Source: Sodaliphilus sp050873765 (lineage in GTDB: Bacteria > Bacteroidota > Bacteroidia > Bacteroidales > Muribaculaceae). Taken from it: DNA of 31,342 bases. A model generated the notes under the pieces. It was not told where the DNA came from. It worked only from the letters and a program-made list of their open reading frames with translations, and did not search any database. This document shows, piece after piece, positions 13,858 through 21,735 of this stretch. The stretch spans positions 1 to 31,342 of the forward strand of contig JBNMJK010000027.1 of the NCBI GenBank assembly GCA_050873765.1, given 5' to 3'. Position numbers and translations under genes: made by a program. How positions within the stretch are numbered: position 1 is the stretch's first letter; every line of letters begins with the position of its first letter.

Positions 13858-15957
13858 TCAGCTGATAAGCCCCCAGTTCACCTTGTGGCTGAACAGCATA
13901 CGCATGTGTGCATCGAGCGCTTTTCCCTCGGGAGAGGATAGGGCAGGGTCGGCGTTCAGCACCTCTGTGGCATCGGCTCTTGCCTGCTCAATGACAGGGC
14001 CGTCGGTCACCAGATTAGCCACCTTCAGGTTAAAGGCGATGCCGCTCTGCTGTGTGCCTTCCATATCGCCCGGCCCGCGCAGTTTCATATCCTCTTCCGC
14101 CACAACAAAGCCATCGTTGGTGTTGGTCATCACCTCCAGGCGGTGGCGCGTGTCCTTGGTGAGATTGTGCTTCGACATCAGTATGCAATAGCTCTGGTCG
14201 GCGCCACGGCCTACGCGTCCACGCAGCTGGTGCAGCTGCGAAAGACCGAACCGCTCAGCATTCTCAATCACCATCACACTGGCGTTGGGCACGTTCACAC
14301 CCACCTCAATCACGGTGGTGGCCACGAGAATTTGCGCTTGGTTGCTCACGAAGCGCTGCATCTGATAGTCCTTCTCGGCAGGCTTCATCTTGCCATGCAC
14401 CATGCTCACAGAATAGCTCGGAAATTTCTCCTGCACAATCTCGTAGCCCTCCTCAAGGGCTTTAAGGTCGAGCTTCTCGTTCTCCTCGATGAGGGGATAC
14501 ACAATATAGGCTTGCCTGCCCTTAGCCAGTTCCTCGCCCACAAAGCGGTAAACGGCCTCATGCTGATTCTCGAAGCGCAGATAGGTGCCCACAGGCTTGC
14601 GCCCAGGGGGAAGCTCGTCGATGACCGACACGTCGAGGTCGCCATACACCGTCATCGACAGTGTGCGCGGAATAGGGGTGGCGGTCATCACAAGCACATG
14701 CGGAGGTGTGGCATTTTTCTTCCACAGCCTTGCGCGCTGCGCCACGCCGAAGCGGTGCTGCTCATCGATGATGGCCAGGCCCAGGTTTTTGTATTGCACC
14801 ACATCTTCCAGCAGGGCGTGTGTGCCGATGAGCAGCTGCATTGATCCGTCGAGCAGCGCCGTGTGTATCTCTTCGCGCTGGCGCTTGCGCGTGCTGCCGG
14901 TGAGCAGCCCCACTTTCACGCCTATTTTTTCAGCCATTTCGCTGATGGCCTCAAAATGCTGTGTGGCAAGGATTTCGGTGGGTGCCATGATGCAGGCCTG
15001 ATAGCCATTGTCGAGGGCAATGAGCGCCGTAAAAAATGCCACGATAGTCTTGCCGCTGCCCACATCGCCCTGCAGCAGCCGGTTCATCTGCCTGCCGCTG
15101 CCCATGTCGGCGCGAATCTCCTTGATTACGCGCTTTTGGGCACCGGTGAGCGGAAACTGCAGGTGCTGGCTGTAGAACGTGTTGAAATAATTTCCCACAT
15201 GGGCAAACACGTGTCCGGGCAACTTCTTGGTCAGCCCCTTGATGTTTTTCAGAATATGGAGCTCAAGGAAAAAGAGTTCCTCGTATTTCATGCGGTATTG
15301 CGCTTTTTGCAGCGCGTCCAGACTTGTGGGCAAATGCAGATTATGCACAGCCTCGTAGCTGGGCATCAGCCCCCTTGAGCGCAAAATGCTTGGTGGCAGC
15401 GGGTCGTGGGCACGCTTCACGGCATCGCTCTCCAGCAGATTCTTTTCCAGCTTTTGGAAAAGGCGCGACGAGAAGCCGTGGTTGCGCAGCTTCTCGGTGA
15501 GGTTATACACACCCACCATTCCTGCCGGGCCGGCGTTTTGCTGGTAGGCATCTACCTCGGGGTGCACAATGCTGTAGGTGCGGTTGAAGAGCGAGGGTTT
15601 GCCAAACACAATATACTCCACCCCCGTGTGGTAGGATTTCTCAATCTGCTTCACCTTGTGAAACCACACGCATTCCATGGTGCCGGTGCCGTCGGTGAAC
15701 AGTCCCACCAGCCGTCGGCGTGCGCCTTCGCCATGCGTGCTGAAGCTGATGAAGCGCCCCTTGAGCTGCACACTGGGAATGTCGGCGCCTTTGAGGTCGC
15801 AAATGTGGTGAATGGTGCTGCGGTCGATGTAGCGAAACGGAAAATTATAGAGCATATCGTAAAAACTCTTGATGTCGAGTTCTTTAGCGAGGATTTCGGC
15901 TCTTTTAGGCCCTACACCGGAAAGGTATTTAATATCGTAATGGGTGAGGCTGTTCAT
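13858..15957 (-). CDS. recG: ATP-dependent DNA helicase RecG
   Basis: A 699-residue superfamily-2 helicase that regresses stalled forks and branch-migrates junctions; E. coli RecG is 693 residues. The N-terminal part includes a helix-hairpin-helix-like YLSGVGPKRAEIL (11-23) and an OB-fold wedge domain (about 60-140). Helicase motifs are GDVGSGKT (297-304, Walker A), MAPTEILATQH (324-334), DEQH (398-401, Walker B), TATPIPRTL (425-433), VATTVIEVGVNVPNA (545-559) and QLRGRVGRG (577-585). Its ATG overlaps the TGA of ispD in the sequence ATGA (15954-15957), implying translational coupling. Nothing indicates damage. It ends the minus-strand ispD-recG unit; no strong terminator was found after it. 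Confidence 0.97.
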   Translation of the reverse strand: MNSLTHYDIKYLSGVGPKRAEILAKELDIKSFYDMLYNFPFRYIDRSTIHHICDLKGADIPSVQLKGRFISFSTHGEGARRRLVGLFTDGTGTMECVWFHKVKQIEKSYHTGVEYIVFGKPSLFNRTYSIVHPEVDAYQQNAGPAGMVGVYNLTEKLRNHGFSSRLFQKLEKNLLESDAVKRAHDPLPPSILRSRGLMPSYEAVHNLHLPTSLDALQKAQYRMKYEELFFLELHILKNIKGLTKKLPGHVFAHVGNYFNTFYSQHLQFPLTGAQKRVIKEIRADMGSGRQMNRLLQGDVGSGKTIVAFFTALIALDNGYQACIMAPTEILATQHFEAISEMAEKIGVKVGLLTGSTRKRQREEIHTALLDGSMQLLIGTHALLEDVVQYKNLGLAIIDEQHRFGVAQRARLWKKNATPPHVLVMTATPIPRTLSMTVYGDLDVSVIDELPPGRKPVGTYLRFENQHEAVYRFVGEELAKGRQAYIVYPLIEENEKLDLKALEEGYEIVQEKFPSYSVSMVHGKMKPAEKDYQMQRFVSNQAQILVATTVIEVGVNVPNASVMVIENAERFGLSQLHQLRGRVGRGADQSYCILMSKHNLTKDTRHRLEVMTNTNDGFVVAEEDMKLRGPGDMEGTQQSGIAFNLKVANLVTDGPVIEQARADATEVLNADPALSSPEGKALDAHMRMLFSHKVNWGLIS

Positions 15958-16634
15958 GACTGGTGATGAATAATGTGTTCAGCGATGGCAATATCGATGG
16001 GGTGTGTGATTTTGATGTTGGTGTTTTCGCCCTCCACGAGGGTCACTTCACCGCCAGCGTGCTCATATACGGAGGCATCGTCGGTGTAGAAGGGCTCGTA
16101 GGGCACATCGTAGGCCTTCAGCAAAGCTTGTGCCCGGAATGTCTGTGGCGTTTGCACGGCTCTAAGCGATGCCCTGTCGAGCGCCGCCGACGAAGTGCCG
16201 TCCTCGCCTATTCTGCGGATAGAGTCGGTCACCGCCACGGCAGGAATGGCCGCTCCACATTTTTTTGCCACCTCGAATGTGCTGAGAATTAGCGACTTCG
16301 ATACAAGTGGCCTTACGCCATCGTGCACCGCCACTATGTCGGCACTGGTGAAGGAGAGCGAGAGCAGTGCATTCTTCACCGACTGAAACCGGCTGTCGCC
16401 ACCGCTGACCACGCGGTGTGGGGTGGTGTAATGGTGCTGAAGGCACAACTCTTGCCAGTAGTGGCGCTGCTCTTCAGGCAGCACCACCACCACCTCGGTG
16501 TGAGGGCATTGGGCAAAACGCTCAATGGTGTGCATGAGCACAGGCTTTCCGCATAGGGGCAAAAACTGCTTGGGAATGTGGCTGCCAAACCGTGTGCCAC
16601 TTCCTCCAGCCACAATTATAGCGTAGTGTTTCAT
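15954..16634 (-). CDS. ispD: 2-C-methyl-D-erythritol 4-phosphate cytidylyltransferase IspD
   Basis: A 226-residue cytidylyltransferase of the MEP isoprenoid pathway, making CDP-methylerythritol from CTP and MEP. Family features are IIVAGGSGTRFG (6-17), Lys22 in PKQF, HDGVRPL (104-110), the TPQTFR segment (162-167), TDDASVYEHAG (184-194) and NIKIT (206-210). Arg15 and Lys22 are the expected catalytic basic residues. It is upstream of and overlaps recG by 4 bp. A -7 box lies at 16689-16696, and a stronger promoter at 16822-16853 is separated from the gene by a terminator-like hairpin, so expression could involve read-through. Bacteroidales commonly keep ispD apart from ispF, as here. Confidence 0.95.
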   Translation of the reverse strand: MKHYAIIVAGGSGTRFGSHIPKQFLPLCGKPVLMHTIERFAQCPHTEVVVVLPEEQRHYWQELCLQHHYTTPHRVVSGGDSRFQSVKNALLSLSFTSADIVAVHDGVRPLVSKSLILSTFEVAKKCGAAIPAVAVTDSIRRIGEDGTSSAALDRASLRAVQTPQTFRAQALLKAYDVPYEPFYTDDASVYEHAGGEVTLVEGENTNIKITHPIDIAIAEHIIHHQS

Positions 16635-16688
16635 TTCTATGTTTTATTCAAATACGATTTGTGTGAAATGATTAGATGCGTAGATGCA

Positions 16689-16696
16689 CAAAGATA
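16689..16696 (-). promoter_or_regulatory. probable -7 box of ispD
   Basis: TATCTTTG on the minus strand fits TAnnTTTG. The -33 position is A-rich with no TTTG. It lies just past the hairpin terminator of the candidate small RNA. Confidence 0.45.
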
Positions 16697-16710
16697 GAAA
16701 AAAACGGTGG

Positions 16711-16757
16711 GAATAAAAAATTAAATAGCAACCCTCTCGTCAAGAATTGCTATTTAA
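16711..16757 (-). terminator. hairpin terminator or attenuator upstream of ispD
   Basis: TTAAATAGCAA/TTGCTATTTAA, an 11-bp perfect but AT-rich stem with a 15-nt loop, followed by six T residues on the minus strand. Confidence 0.6.
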
Positions 16758-16815
16758 GTCTTAATCATCGGTATTGATGAAAAAAGGTAAAAAGAATGTT
16801 TTAGGTTTTTATTTA
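16711..16815 (-). ncRNA. candidate small RNA (promoter-terminator unit without ORF)
   Basis: A full two-box promoter (16822-16853) predicts a start near 16815. About 58 bases downstream, a perfect 11-bp hairpin (16747-16757 with 16721-16731) is followed on the minus strand by TTTTTTATT. The transcript of roughly 105 nt contains no convincing ORF. Alternatively it is an attenuated leader of ispD, which begins 77 bases further on. Confidence 0.45.
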
Positions 16816-16821
16816 GGACTG

Positions 16822-16853
16822 CAAAGGTATGGCTTTTCACCGAATCCACCAAA
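16822..16853 (-). promoter_or_regulatory. two-box promoter upstream of the candidate small RNA
   Basis: On the minus strand TTTG (16850-16853), a 20-nt spacer and TACCTTTG (16822-16829). Bases 16854-17010 hold no further recognisable element. Confidence 0.75.
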
Positions 16854-17016
16854 TGATTAAAAGGATATGTGATGGTTTTAATTGAACAGCGAAATTTTAA
16901 AAATAGTTTAAGTAATTGAATAAGAGATGATTATGTGTTTGTTTGTGTTGAAGTGTTAATAAAGCGTAAATTCTATTCTGACTCTATTATATGCCAAAAT
17001 AAAGGCGGAAAATGTG

Positions 17017-17024
17017 TAAATTTG
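17017..17024 (+). promoter_or_regulatory. -7 box abutting the YjjG-like gene
   Basis: TAAATTTG fits TAnnTTTG and ends only 4 bases before the ATG at 17029. If used, the message would be leaderless, or translation would begin at the next ATG (17041). No TTTG is seen at -33. Confidence 0.45.
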
Positions 17025-17028
17025 CGGT

Positions 17029-17742
17029 ATGAACAAGAAAATGGACGGCATAACCACGGTGTTTATGGATATCGACGACACACTGTGGTGGTTTACCGAA
17101 AACTCAAAACTGGCGTTACGGCACACGTTCGACGTGTTTCACCTCAATCAGCTGTGCCCCTATGAGCAATTCCGCGATGTGTATTTGAAGAAAAATCTGG
17201 AGCTGTGGGATCTCTATCACCATGGACTGATTGAGAAGGACTATTTAATCAATGAGCGCTTTCGCTACACGCTGGAAGTGTGTGGCTACGAGGGCGACAA
17301 GGAAAAGATGAGCCGGCTGCTCGACGAGGAGTACCTGAGGTTTTTAGCGTTGCAGACAGCCACGCTGCCCGGTGCACGCGATCTTCTTGAATACTTGGTG
17401 GCTAAAGGCTACGACGTGAACACGCTCAGCAACGGCTTCAACGGCACGCAGCAGCAAAAGCTGAAATCGGGAGGCATCGACCACCTGATTCACCGGAATG
17501 TGCTCAGCGACGACTGCGGCATCACCAAGCCCATGCGCGGCATATTCGACTATGCGCTGAAGCTGTGTGGAGCAGAGGCTGCCACATCGGTGATGATAGG
17601 CGACAACCCCGATGCCGACATTCGTGGAGCGCATGAAGCCGGCTGGCACACCATCTATTTCAATGTGCATGGTCTGCCGCCTGTGGAAGGCACCGCCGAT
17701 GCGGTGGTGACCTCGCTGAATGAAATCAAGCAGCTCTTATAG
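17029..17742 (+). CDS. YjjG-family HAD nucleotidase
   Basis: A 237-residue HAD hydrolase resembling YjjG/YfnB noncanonical pyrimidine nucleotidases, which dephosphorylate nucleoside monophosphates and help exclude odd bases. Motif I is VFMDIDDTLWWF (nucleophile Asp14, Asp16), with the DxDDTLW form typical of this subfamily. Motif II is in TLSNGF, the motif III Lys is in ITKPMRG, and motif IV is MIGDNPDADIRGA (189-201). A helical cap fills residues 25-105. The ATG at 17029 or the in-frame ATG at 17041 could start it; the -7 box ends 4 bases before the former. The SufT-like gene follows 38 bases downstream and has its own -7 box. The exact substrate is not certain. Confidence 0.82.
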   Translation: MNKKMDGITTVFMDIDDTLWWFTENSKLALRHTFDVFHLNQLCPYEQFRDVYLKKNLELWDLYHHGLIEKDYLINERFRYTLEVCGYEGDKEKMSRLLDEEYLRFLALQTATLPGARDLLEYLVAKGYDVNTLSNGFNGTQQQKLKSGGIDHLIHRNVLSDDCGITKPMRGIFDYALKLCGAEAATSVMIGDNPDADIRGAHEAGWHTIYFNVHGLPPVEGTADAVVTSLNEIKQLL

Positions 17743-17765
17743 CCACGTAATTCACGAAAAAATCG

Positions 17766-17773
17766 TAATTTTG
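17766..17773 (+). promoter_or_regulatory. -7 box abutting the SufT-like gene
   Basis: TAATTTTG lies 7 bases before the ATG at 17781. No good -33 box is seen. As with the preceding gene, the transcript would be nearly leaderless. Confidence 0.45.
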
Positions 17774-17780
17774 CACAGTT

Positions 17781-18101
17781 ATGACAGAAGAACAACGACT
17801 ACATTTAGAAGAAGAGACCGTGAAGATGCTCAAAACGGTGTTCGATCCAGAGATTCCGGTTGATGTGTACAGCCTGGGCCTTATCTATAAAATTGACATC
17901 GACGACGACGGCAATGTGTCGATAGATATGACGCTCACAGCCCCCAACTGCCCGATGGCCGACTTCCTGTTTGAGGACATACGCCAGAAGGTGGAGAGCA
18001 TCGAAGGCGTGAAGAGTGTGAATGTGCAGCTGGTGTATGAGCCAGAATGGGACCAGAGCATGATGAGCGACGAGGCTAAACTTGAGCTTGGCATGTTGTA
18101 A
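17781..18101 (+). CDS. MIP18/SufT-like iron-sulfur assembly factor (DUF59)
   Basis: A 106-residue single-domain MIP18 family protein (DUF59, as in SufT, PaaD and the N-terminus of Mrp-like carriers), which helps mature iron-sulfur proteins in the cytoplasm. Diagnostic segments are FDPEIPVDVYSLGLIY (21-36) and the conserved cysteine loop TLTAPNCPMAD (51-61, Cys57). The C-terminal helix and strand (IEGVKSVNVQLVYEPEWD) are also typical. Length is as expected for a stand-alone member. It sits between the nucleotidase gene and lpxH on the same strand and is not near other suf genes in this window. Which Fe-S clients it serves is unknown. Confidence 0.88.
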   Translation: MTEEQRLHLEEETVKMLKTVFDPEIPVDVYSLGLIYKIDIDDDGNVSIDMTLTAPNCPMADFLFEDIRQKVESIEGVKSVNVQLVYEPEWDQSMMSDEAKLELGML

Positions 18102-18149
18102 GCAAGCACCACACTTCCGTATTTTTTATATATAGGGTAAAGGATTGAT

Positions 18150-18923
18150 ATGATATATTTCATCAGCGACTTGCACTTGGGCGCCACTTATTTTCAGAAT
18201 CCGCGGCAGAAGGAGCTTGCGGCGGTCTGCTTTCTCGACAGCATCGCCGCTGATGCCGAGGAAGTGTATCTGCTGGGCGATATTCTTGACTACTGGTATG
18301 AATACAAGAATGTGGTGCCGCGTGGCTATGTGCGCTTCTTCGCCGCCATAGCCCGGCTCACCGATGCCGGCGTGCCGGTGTACTGGATGACGGGAAACCA
18401 CGACGTGTGGCTTTTCGACTATCTGCGCGATGAAATAGGCGTGACCGTGTACAAGGGCTATGTGCAGAAAGAGATAAAAGGCGTGCAGTTTCTGCTGAGC
18501 CACGGCGACGACGTGGGCTATCAGCCACCCAGCTACCGCTTTATGCGTTGGTGCTTCCACAATCGCGTGTGCCAATGGCTGTATGCCTCCCTGCACCCGC
18601 GCCTCACCTATGGCATAGCCCATGGCTGGTCGTCGAGCAATCGCACCCGTCGGCAGCCCGTGGCGGTGCAGAAGGAGATAGAGGTGTGCTACACCCGCCT
18701 GGTGGAGTTTGCCAAGGCCTACTCGGAGAGCCACCCCGAAGTGCGCCATTATGTGATGGGGCATCTGCACCTTGCCAAGCACGCCATTCTTGACGGGCAG
18801 GGCCGCACCCTCACCATGCTGGGCGACTGGATAAGCCAAAACACCTACGCCACTTTCGACGGCACTGAAGTGGCGCTCCACACGTTCCGTCAAGAGGCGC
18901 CCGTCGCAAGCCACGGAGGCTGA
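18150..18923 (+). CDS. lpxH: UDP-2,3-diacylglucosamine diphosphatase LpxH
   Basis: A 257-residue calcineurin-like metallophosphoesterase of lipid A synthesis. It hydrolyses UDP-2,3-diacylglucosamine to lipid X at the inner face of the cytoplasmic membrane. Metal-binding residues in order are Asp7/His9 (SDLHLG), Asp44 (LLGDILDYW), Asn83-His84-Asp85 (TGNHD), His118 (SHGDD), and His205/His207 (MGHLHLAKH). The YWYEYKN stretch after the second metal motif and the Arg-rich insertion (SSSNRTRRQP) fit LpxH-type proteins of Bacteroidetes. It lies 48 bases after the SufT-like gene and is probably co-transcribed. After the stop a small GCTATG/CATAGC hairpin (18949-18973) without a T-tract is the only structure. 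Confidence 0.88.
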   Translation: MIYFISDLHLGATYFQNPRQKELAAVCFLDSIAADAEEVYLLGDILDYWYEYKNVVPRGYVRFFAAIARLTDAGVPVYWMTGNHDVWLFDYLRDEIGVTVYKGYVQKEIKGVQFLLSHGDDVGYQPPSYRFMRWCFHNRVCQWLYASLHPRLTYGIAHGWSSSNRTRRQPVAVQKEIEVCYTRLVEFAKAYSESHPEVRHYVMGHLHLAKHAILDGQGRTLTMLGDWISQNTYATFDGTEVALHTFRQEAPVASHGG

Positions 18924-19061
18924 GCGCGCCAGCAGTTGGTGCGCCTGTGCTATGTAGGCTTTCAGGGCATAGCTTAAAGTGTGCTAAAAAATTCATAAAC
19001 AAATAGAAAAATCACTTTTTCTTGATAAAAAATGCCCAATGTTAGTGGCTAATTCAAAAAA

Positions 19062-19080
19062 AAGTGCGATATTTGCACTT
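19062..19080 (+). promoter_or_regulatory. possible HU promoter region with small hairpin
   Basis: GATATTTG (19068-19075) differs from TAnnTTTG at one base and lies in a perfect AAGTGC/GCACTT inverted repeat (19062-19067, 19075-19080). It would give HU a leader of about 130 nt. The remaining 18974-19061 and 19081-19212 are AT-rich with nothing else evident. Confidence 0.35.
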
Positions 19081-19212
19081 GCAAAATCGAAGACCACTTT
19101 TAATGAGGCTGATATTCGTACGTAAATGATTGATAATCAACCTTGGCAAAGAGGGTCTTTATTTTAGCATAGATAACATTATTAAATCATATTATAAACA
19201 TACAATACTAAA

Positions 19213-19488
19213 ATGACAAAAGCAGACATCGTTAGCGAAATCTCAAAGGCAACAGGTATTGATAAGGCATCCGTGCTTGAAACTGTTGAAAAGTTCATGG
19301 AAACAGTTAAGGACAGCTTGTCGAATGGCGAAAACGTGTATCTTCGCGGTTTTGGTAGCTTTATCGTAAAGACCCGTTCGCAAAAGACTGCCCGCAACAT
19401 CTCTCAAAACACCACTATGATTATCCCTGAGCACAACATTCCTGCTTTCAAGCCAGCAAAGGTGTTCATGGAGCAAGTGAAGAAGTAA
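19213..19488 (+). CDS. HU family DNA-binding protein
   Basis: A 91-residue histone-like HU/IHF protein that bends and compacts DNA as a dimer. The N-terminal helices (MTKADIVSEISKATGIDKASVLETVEKFM) lead to the hallmark GENVYLRGFGSFIVKTRSQKTARN (about 39-62). The DNA-binding beta-arm follows, with IPEHNIPAFKPAKVFMEQVKK at the end; the Asn-Ile-Pro tip is equivalent to the intercalating Pro. Codon choice and the A-rich leader suggest high expression. The gene lies upstream of the small basic protein and RNase E/G, an arrangement familiar in Bacteroidales. Confidence 0.95.
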   Translation: MTKADIVSEISKATGIDKASVLETVEKFMETVKDSLSNGENVYLRGFGSFIVKTRSQKTARNISQNTTMIIPEHNIPAFKPAKVFMEQVKK

Positions 19489-19599
19489 TCAAAACAGGCT
19501 CTTCACTATTCATCTCTTGTGTGGGGTGAGCTGATCATTGAGAAACAATTACAATAAACATATAAAATAATTTTTTTAATCATTTAAAACTAAGTAAAA

Positions 19600-19692
19600 A
19601 TGCCAAGCGGAAAAAAGAGAAAAGGCCATAAAATGGCTACGCACAAGCGCAAGAAAAGACTTAGAAAGAACAGACACAAAAATAAGAAATAA
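19600..19692 (+). CDS. small basic protein, AURKAIP1/COX24 (mS38/bS22-like) domain
   Basis: A 30-residue, extremely basic protein (MPSGKKRKGHKMATHKRKKR, then a Lys/Arg/Asn tail). It matches the Bacteroidetes small basic protein annotated with the AURKAIP1/COX24 domain, whose KMxTHKRKKR core is shared with mitochondrial ribosomal protein mS38. It is thought to be a ribosome-associated protein, though the exact role here is by homology. The ATG follows an A-rich leader (taagtaaaa). It lies 111 bases after HU and 149 bases before rng. In Bacteroidales genomes this tiny gene is repeatedly found directly ahead of the RNase E/G gene, supporting the call. Confidence 0.92.
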   Translation: MPSGKKRKGHKMATHKRKKRLRKNRHKNKK

Positions 19693-19719
19693 TCTTTCTA
19701 TTTAAGTCACACATACTGA

Positions 19720-19812
19720 GAGCAAACTCCCTTTGGCAAAGGTCTCGGTAACTCGAGCGCCAGCACACCAGTGAATTGGAAACGAGGAGAGTTTGTTCTT
19801 TGTTGTTTTTTT
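19720..19812 (+). promoter_or_regulatory. structured RNA ending in a terminator-like U-run ahead of rng
   Basis: An outer stem (19720-19729 gagcaaactc with 19789-19798) closes about 59 nt that include CCTTT-ggc-AAAGG (19730-19742) and further small pairings (for example ctcg..cgag near 19744-19756). It is followed by TTTGTTGTTTTTTTT. It lies 29 bases before the rng start and could be a terminator for HU and the small protein, or a regulatory leader of rng; E. coli rne is autoregulated through its structured 5' UTR. Confidence 0.55.
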
Positions 19813-19841
19813 TAGATGGCTAAAATTCCCTTTCAGATCAA

Positions 19842-21467
19842 ATGAGAAGTGAATTAATAGTTGACGTACAGCCGACCGACATTTCCACCGCGCTCCTGGA
19901 AGACGGACGCCTAATGTCGCTGCAAAAGGAGTCGAGAGACGCTTCCTATGCCGTCGGTAACCTCTACTTTGCCAAGGTAAAGAAATTGATGCCCGGCCTT
20001 AATGCCGCATTCGTGAATGTGGGCCATAAGAAGGACGCATTCCTTCATTACCTTGATTTAGGATCACAATTCAGTTCGTATTCAGAGTTCATTAAATCGG
20101 TTCTCGCAAAACCGGAAAAGCGTCCTTCGCTGTCGAAATTCAAGTTGCTCCCCGACATCGACAAGCACGGCTCGGTAACCGACGTGCTTCAGCCCGGCCA
20201 GCAGCTGCTTGTGCAAATAGTGAAGGAGCCCATTTCCACCAAAGGCCCACGCCTTACCACCGAAATCACTTTCACGGGTCGCTTTATGGTGCTCATACCA
20301 TTTAACAACAAAATTTCGGTGTCGCAAAAAATCAAGGACTCAGCCGAGAAGATGCGTCTGCGCAAGCTCGTGGAGAGCATCAAGCCCCATAACTTCGGGG
20401 TGATTATTCGCACTTCGGCCGAGAATAAGCGTGCTGCCGAGCTGAATGCTGAAATGAAGGTGCTGGTCAAATGCTGGGAAGACAGCATCGCCAAGCTCCA
20501 ATACTCCACTCCACCGGCACTGGTGTATGAGGAGGAGAGCAGGGCGGTGAGCGTGATTCGCGACATTTTCAGCCCCGACTTTGAAAGCATCTATGTGAAC
20601 AATGCTGAGATTTACGACCAGCTGCACAATTATGTGAGCCTAATAGCCCCCGACCGTGCCGACATCGTGAAAATTTACACCGACGATGTGCCTATCTTCG
20701 ACAAGTTCAATATCACGAGGCAAATCAAATCGTCGTTTGGAAAAACGGTATCGTTTAAGTCGGGAGCATACATAATAATAGAAAGCACAGAAGCACTGCA
20801 TGTGATAGATGTGAACTCTGGCAACCGCTCAAAGGCTTCAAACGACCAGGAGAGCAATGCGCTCGACGTGAACCTGCTCGCCGCCGACGAGATAGCACGC
20901 CAGCTTCGCCTGCGCGATATGGGCGGCATCGTGGTGGTCGATTTTATCGACATGGCCAAGAGCGAGCACCGGCAGGCTCTCTACGACCACATGCGTGAAG
21001 TGATGCAAAAGGATCGTGCGCGGCACAATATTTTGCCGTTGAGCAAGTTCGGGCTGATGCAGATCACACGCCAGCGCGTGCGCCCGGCTCTCGACATCGT
21101 TACAGCCGAAACCTGCCCTTCTTGTGGAGGTAAGGGCGAGGTGATGCCGTCGCTGCTTTTTACCGATATGCTGAAAGACAAGGTGGATTACCTTGTGAAT
21201 TCGCTCGGAGTGAAAGACTTTATTATGTATGTCCACCCATTTGTTGAAGCCTATTTGAAAAAAGGCGTTTTCAGCGAATATTTCAAGTGGCGTCGTGAAT
21301 TTGGACGCAGGTTTAAAGTGATGGCCGACCAGAGCCTTGCCTACCTTCAGTATAAGGTGATCGACAAGGACCACAATGAAATCGACCTCAAAGAAGAAAA
21401 AGACACGAGCAGCTCGCACAGCAAGAAGGAGCAGCGCTCGCGCAAAAACAAGCAACAAGACGACTGA
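19842..21467 (+). CDS. rng: ribonuclease E/G family endoribonuclease
   Basis: A 541-residue single-strand endoribonuclease of the RNase E/G family, cleaving AU-rich RNA in rRNA maturation and mRNA decay. The N-terminus MRSELIVDVQPTDISTALLE leads into an S1 RNA-binding domain (about 36-135, LYFAKVKKLMPGLNAAFVNVG). The 5'-sensor region follows, then the DNase I-like catalytic core with metal ligands Asp323 (HVIDVNSG) and Asp367 (VVVDFID). The Zn-link is CPSCGGKG (425-432) and would support a dimer or tetramer. The C-terminus is a short charged tail (KKEQRSRKNKQQ) rather than the long RNase E scaffold, so it is closer to RNase G in length. A structured RNA precedes it and a strong terminator follows. 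Confidence 0.94.
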   Translation: MRSELIVDVQPTDISTALLEDGRLMSLQKESRDASYAVGNLYFAKVKKLMPGLNAAFVNVGHKKDAFLHYLDLGSQFSSYSEFIKSVLAKPEKRPSLSKFKLLPDIDKHGSVTDVLQPGQQLLVQIVKEPISTKGPRLTTEITFTGRFMVLIPFNNKISVSQKIKDSAEKMRLRKLVESIKPHNFGVIIRTSAENKRAAELNAEMKVLVKCWEDSIAKLQYSTPPALVYEEESRAVSVIRDIFSPDFESIYVNNAEIYDQLHNYVSLIAPDRADIVKIYTDDVPIFDKFNITRQIKSSFGKTVSFKSGAYIIIESTEALHVIDVNSGNRSKASNDQESNALDVNLLAADEIARQLRLRDMGGIVVVDFIDMAKSEHRQALYDHMREVMQKDRARHNILPLSKFGLMQITRQRVRPALDIVTAETCPSCGGKGEVMPSLLFTDMLKDKVDYLVNSLGVKDFIMYVHPFVEAYLKKGVFSEYFKWRREFGRRFKVMADQSLAYLQYKVIDKDHNEIDLKEEKDTSSSHSKKEQRSRKNKQQDD

Positions 21468-21567
21468 CCATTCCCCCTCTCCAGGTAGTGTGAGGTGGAA
21501 TGAACGACAATCTTATCGTCAGCGCCCACGGTATCGGAGCCGTTGCTTCAATAAATGAGAAAAAACG

Positions 21568-21613
21568 AATCCGCACCCTTTCAGAAGATGAGGGGTGCGG
21601 ATTTTGCTTTTTA
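21568..21613 (+). terminator. intrinsic terminator of rng
   Basis: Perfect 11-bp stem: 21568-21578 (aatccgcaccc) with 21593-21603, followed by a T-rich run (TTTTGCTTTTT). Beyond it, 21614-21735 has a GC-rich stretch (cgcacgggctgtgc) loosely resembling the palindrome at 1939-1957, and no gene. Confidence 0.85.
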
Positions 21614-21735
21614 TGCGCACGGTGGGTGCGGACGCACGGGCTGTGCTTGGCTCAGTAGAAATATGTGGGGCTCAGAATTGATGCTGTGCCAGAGAGAGTT
21701 TACACAGAATCATATTCTTGTTATCTCAGTGCAAA

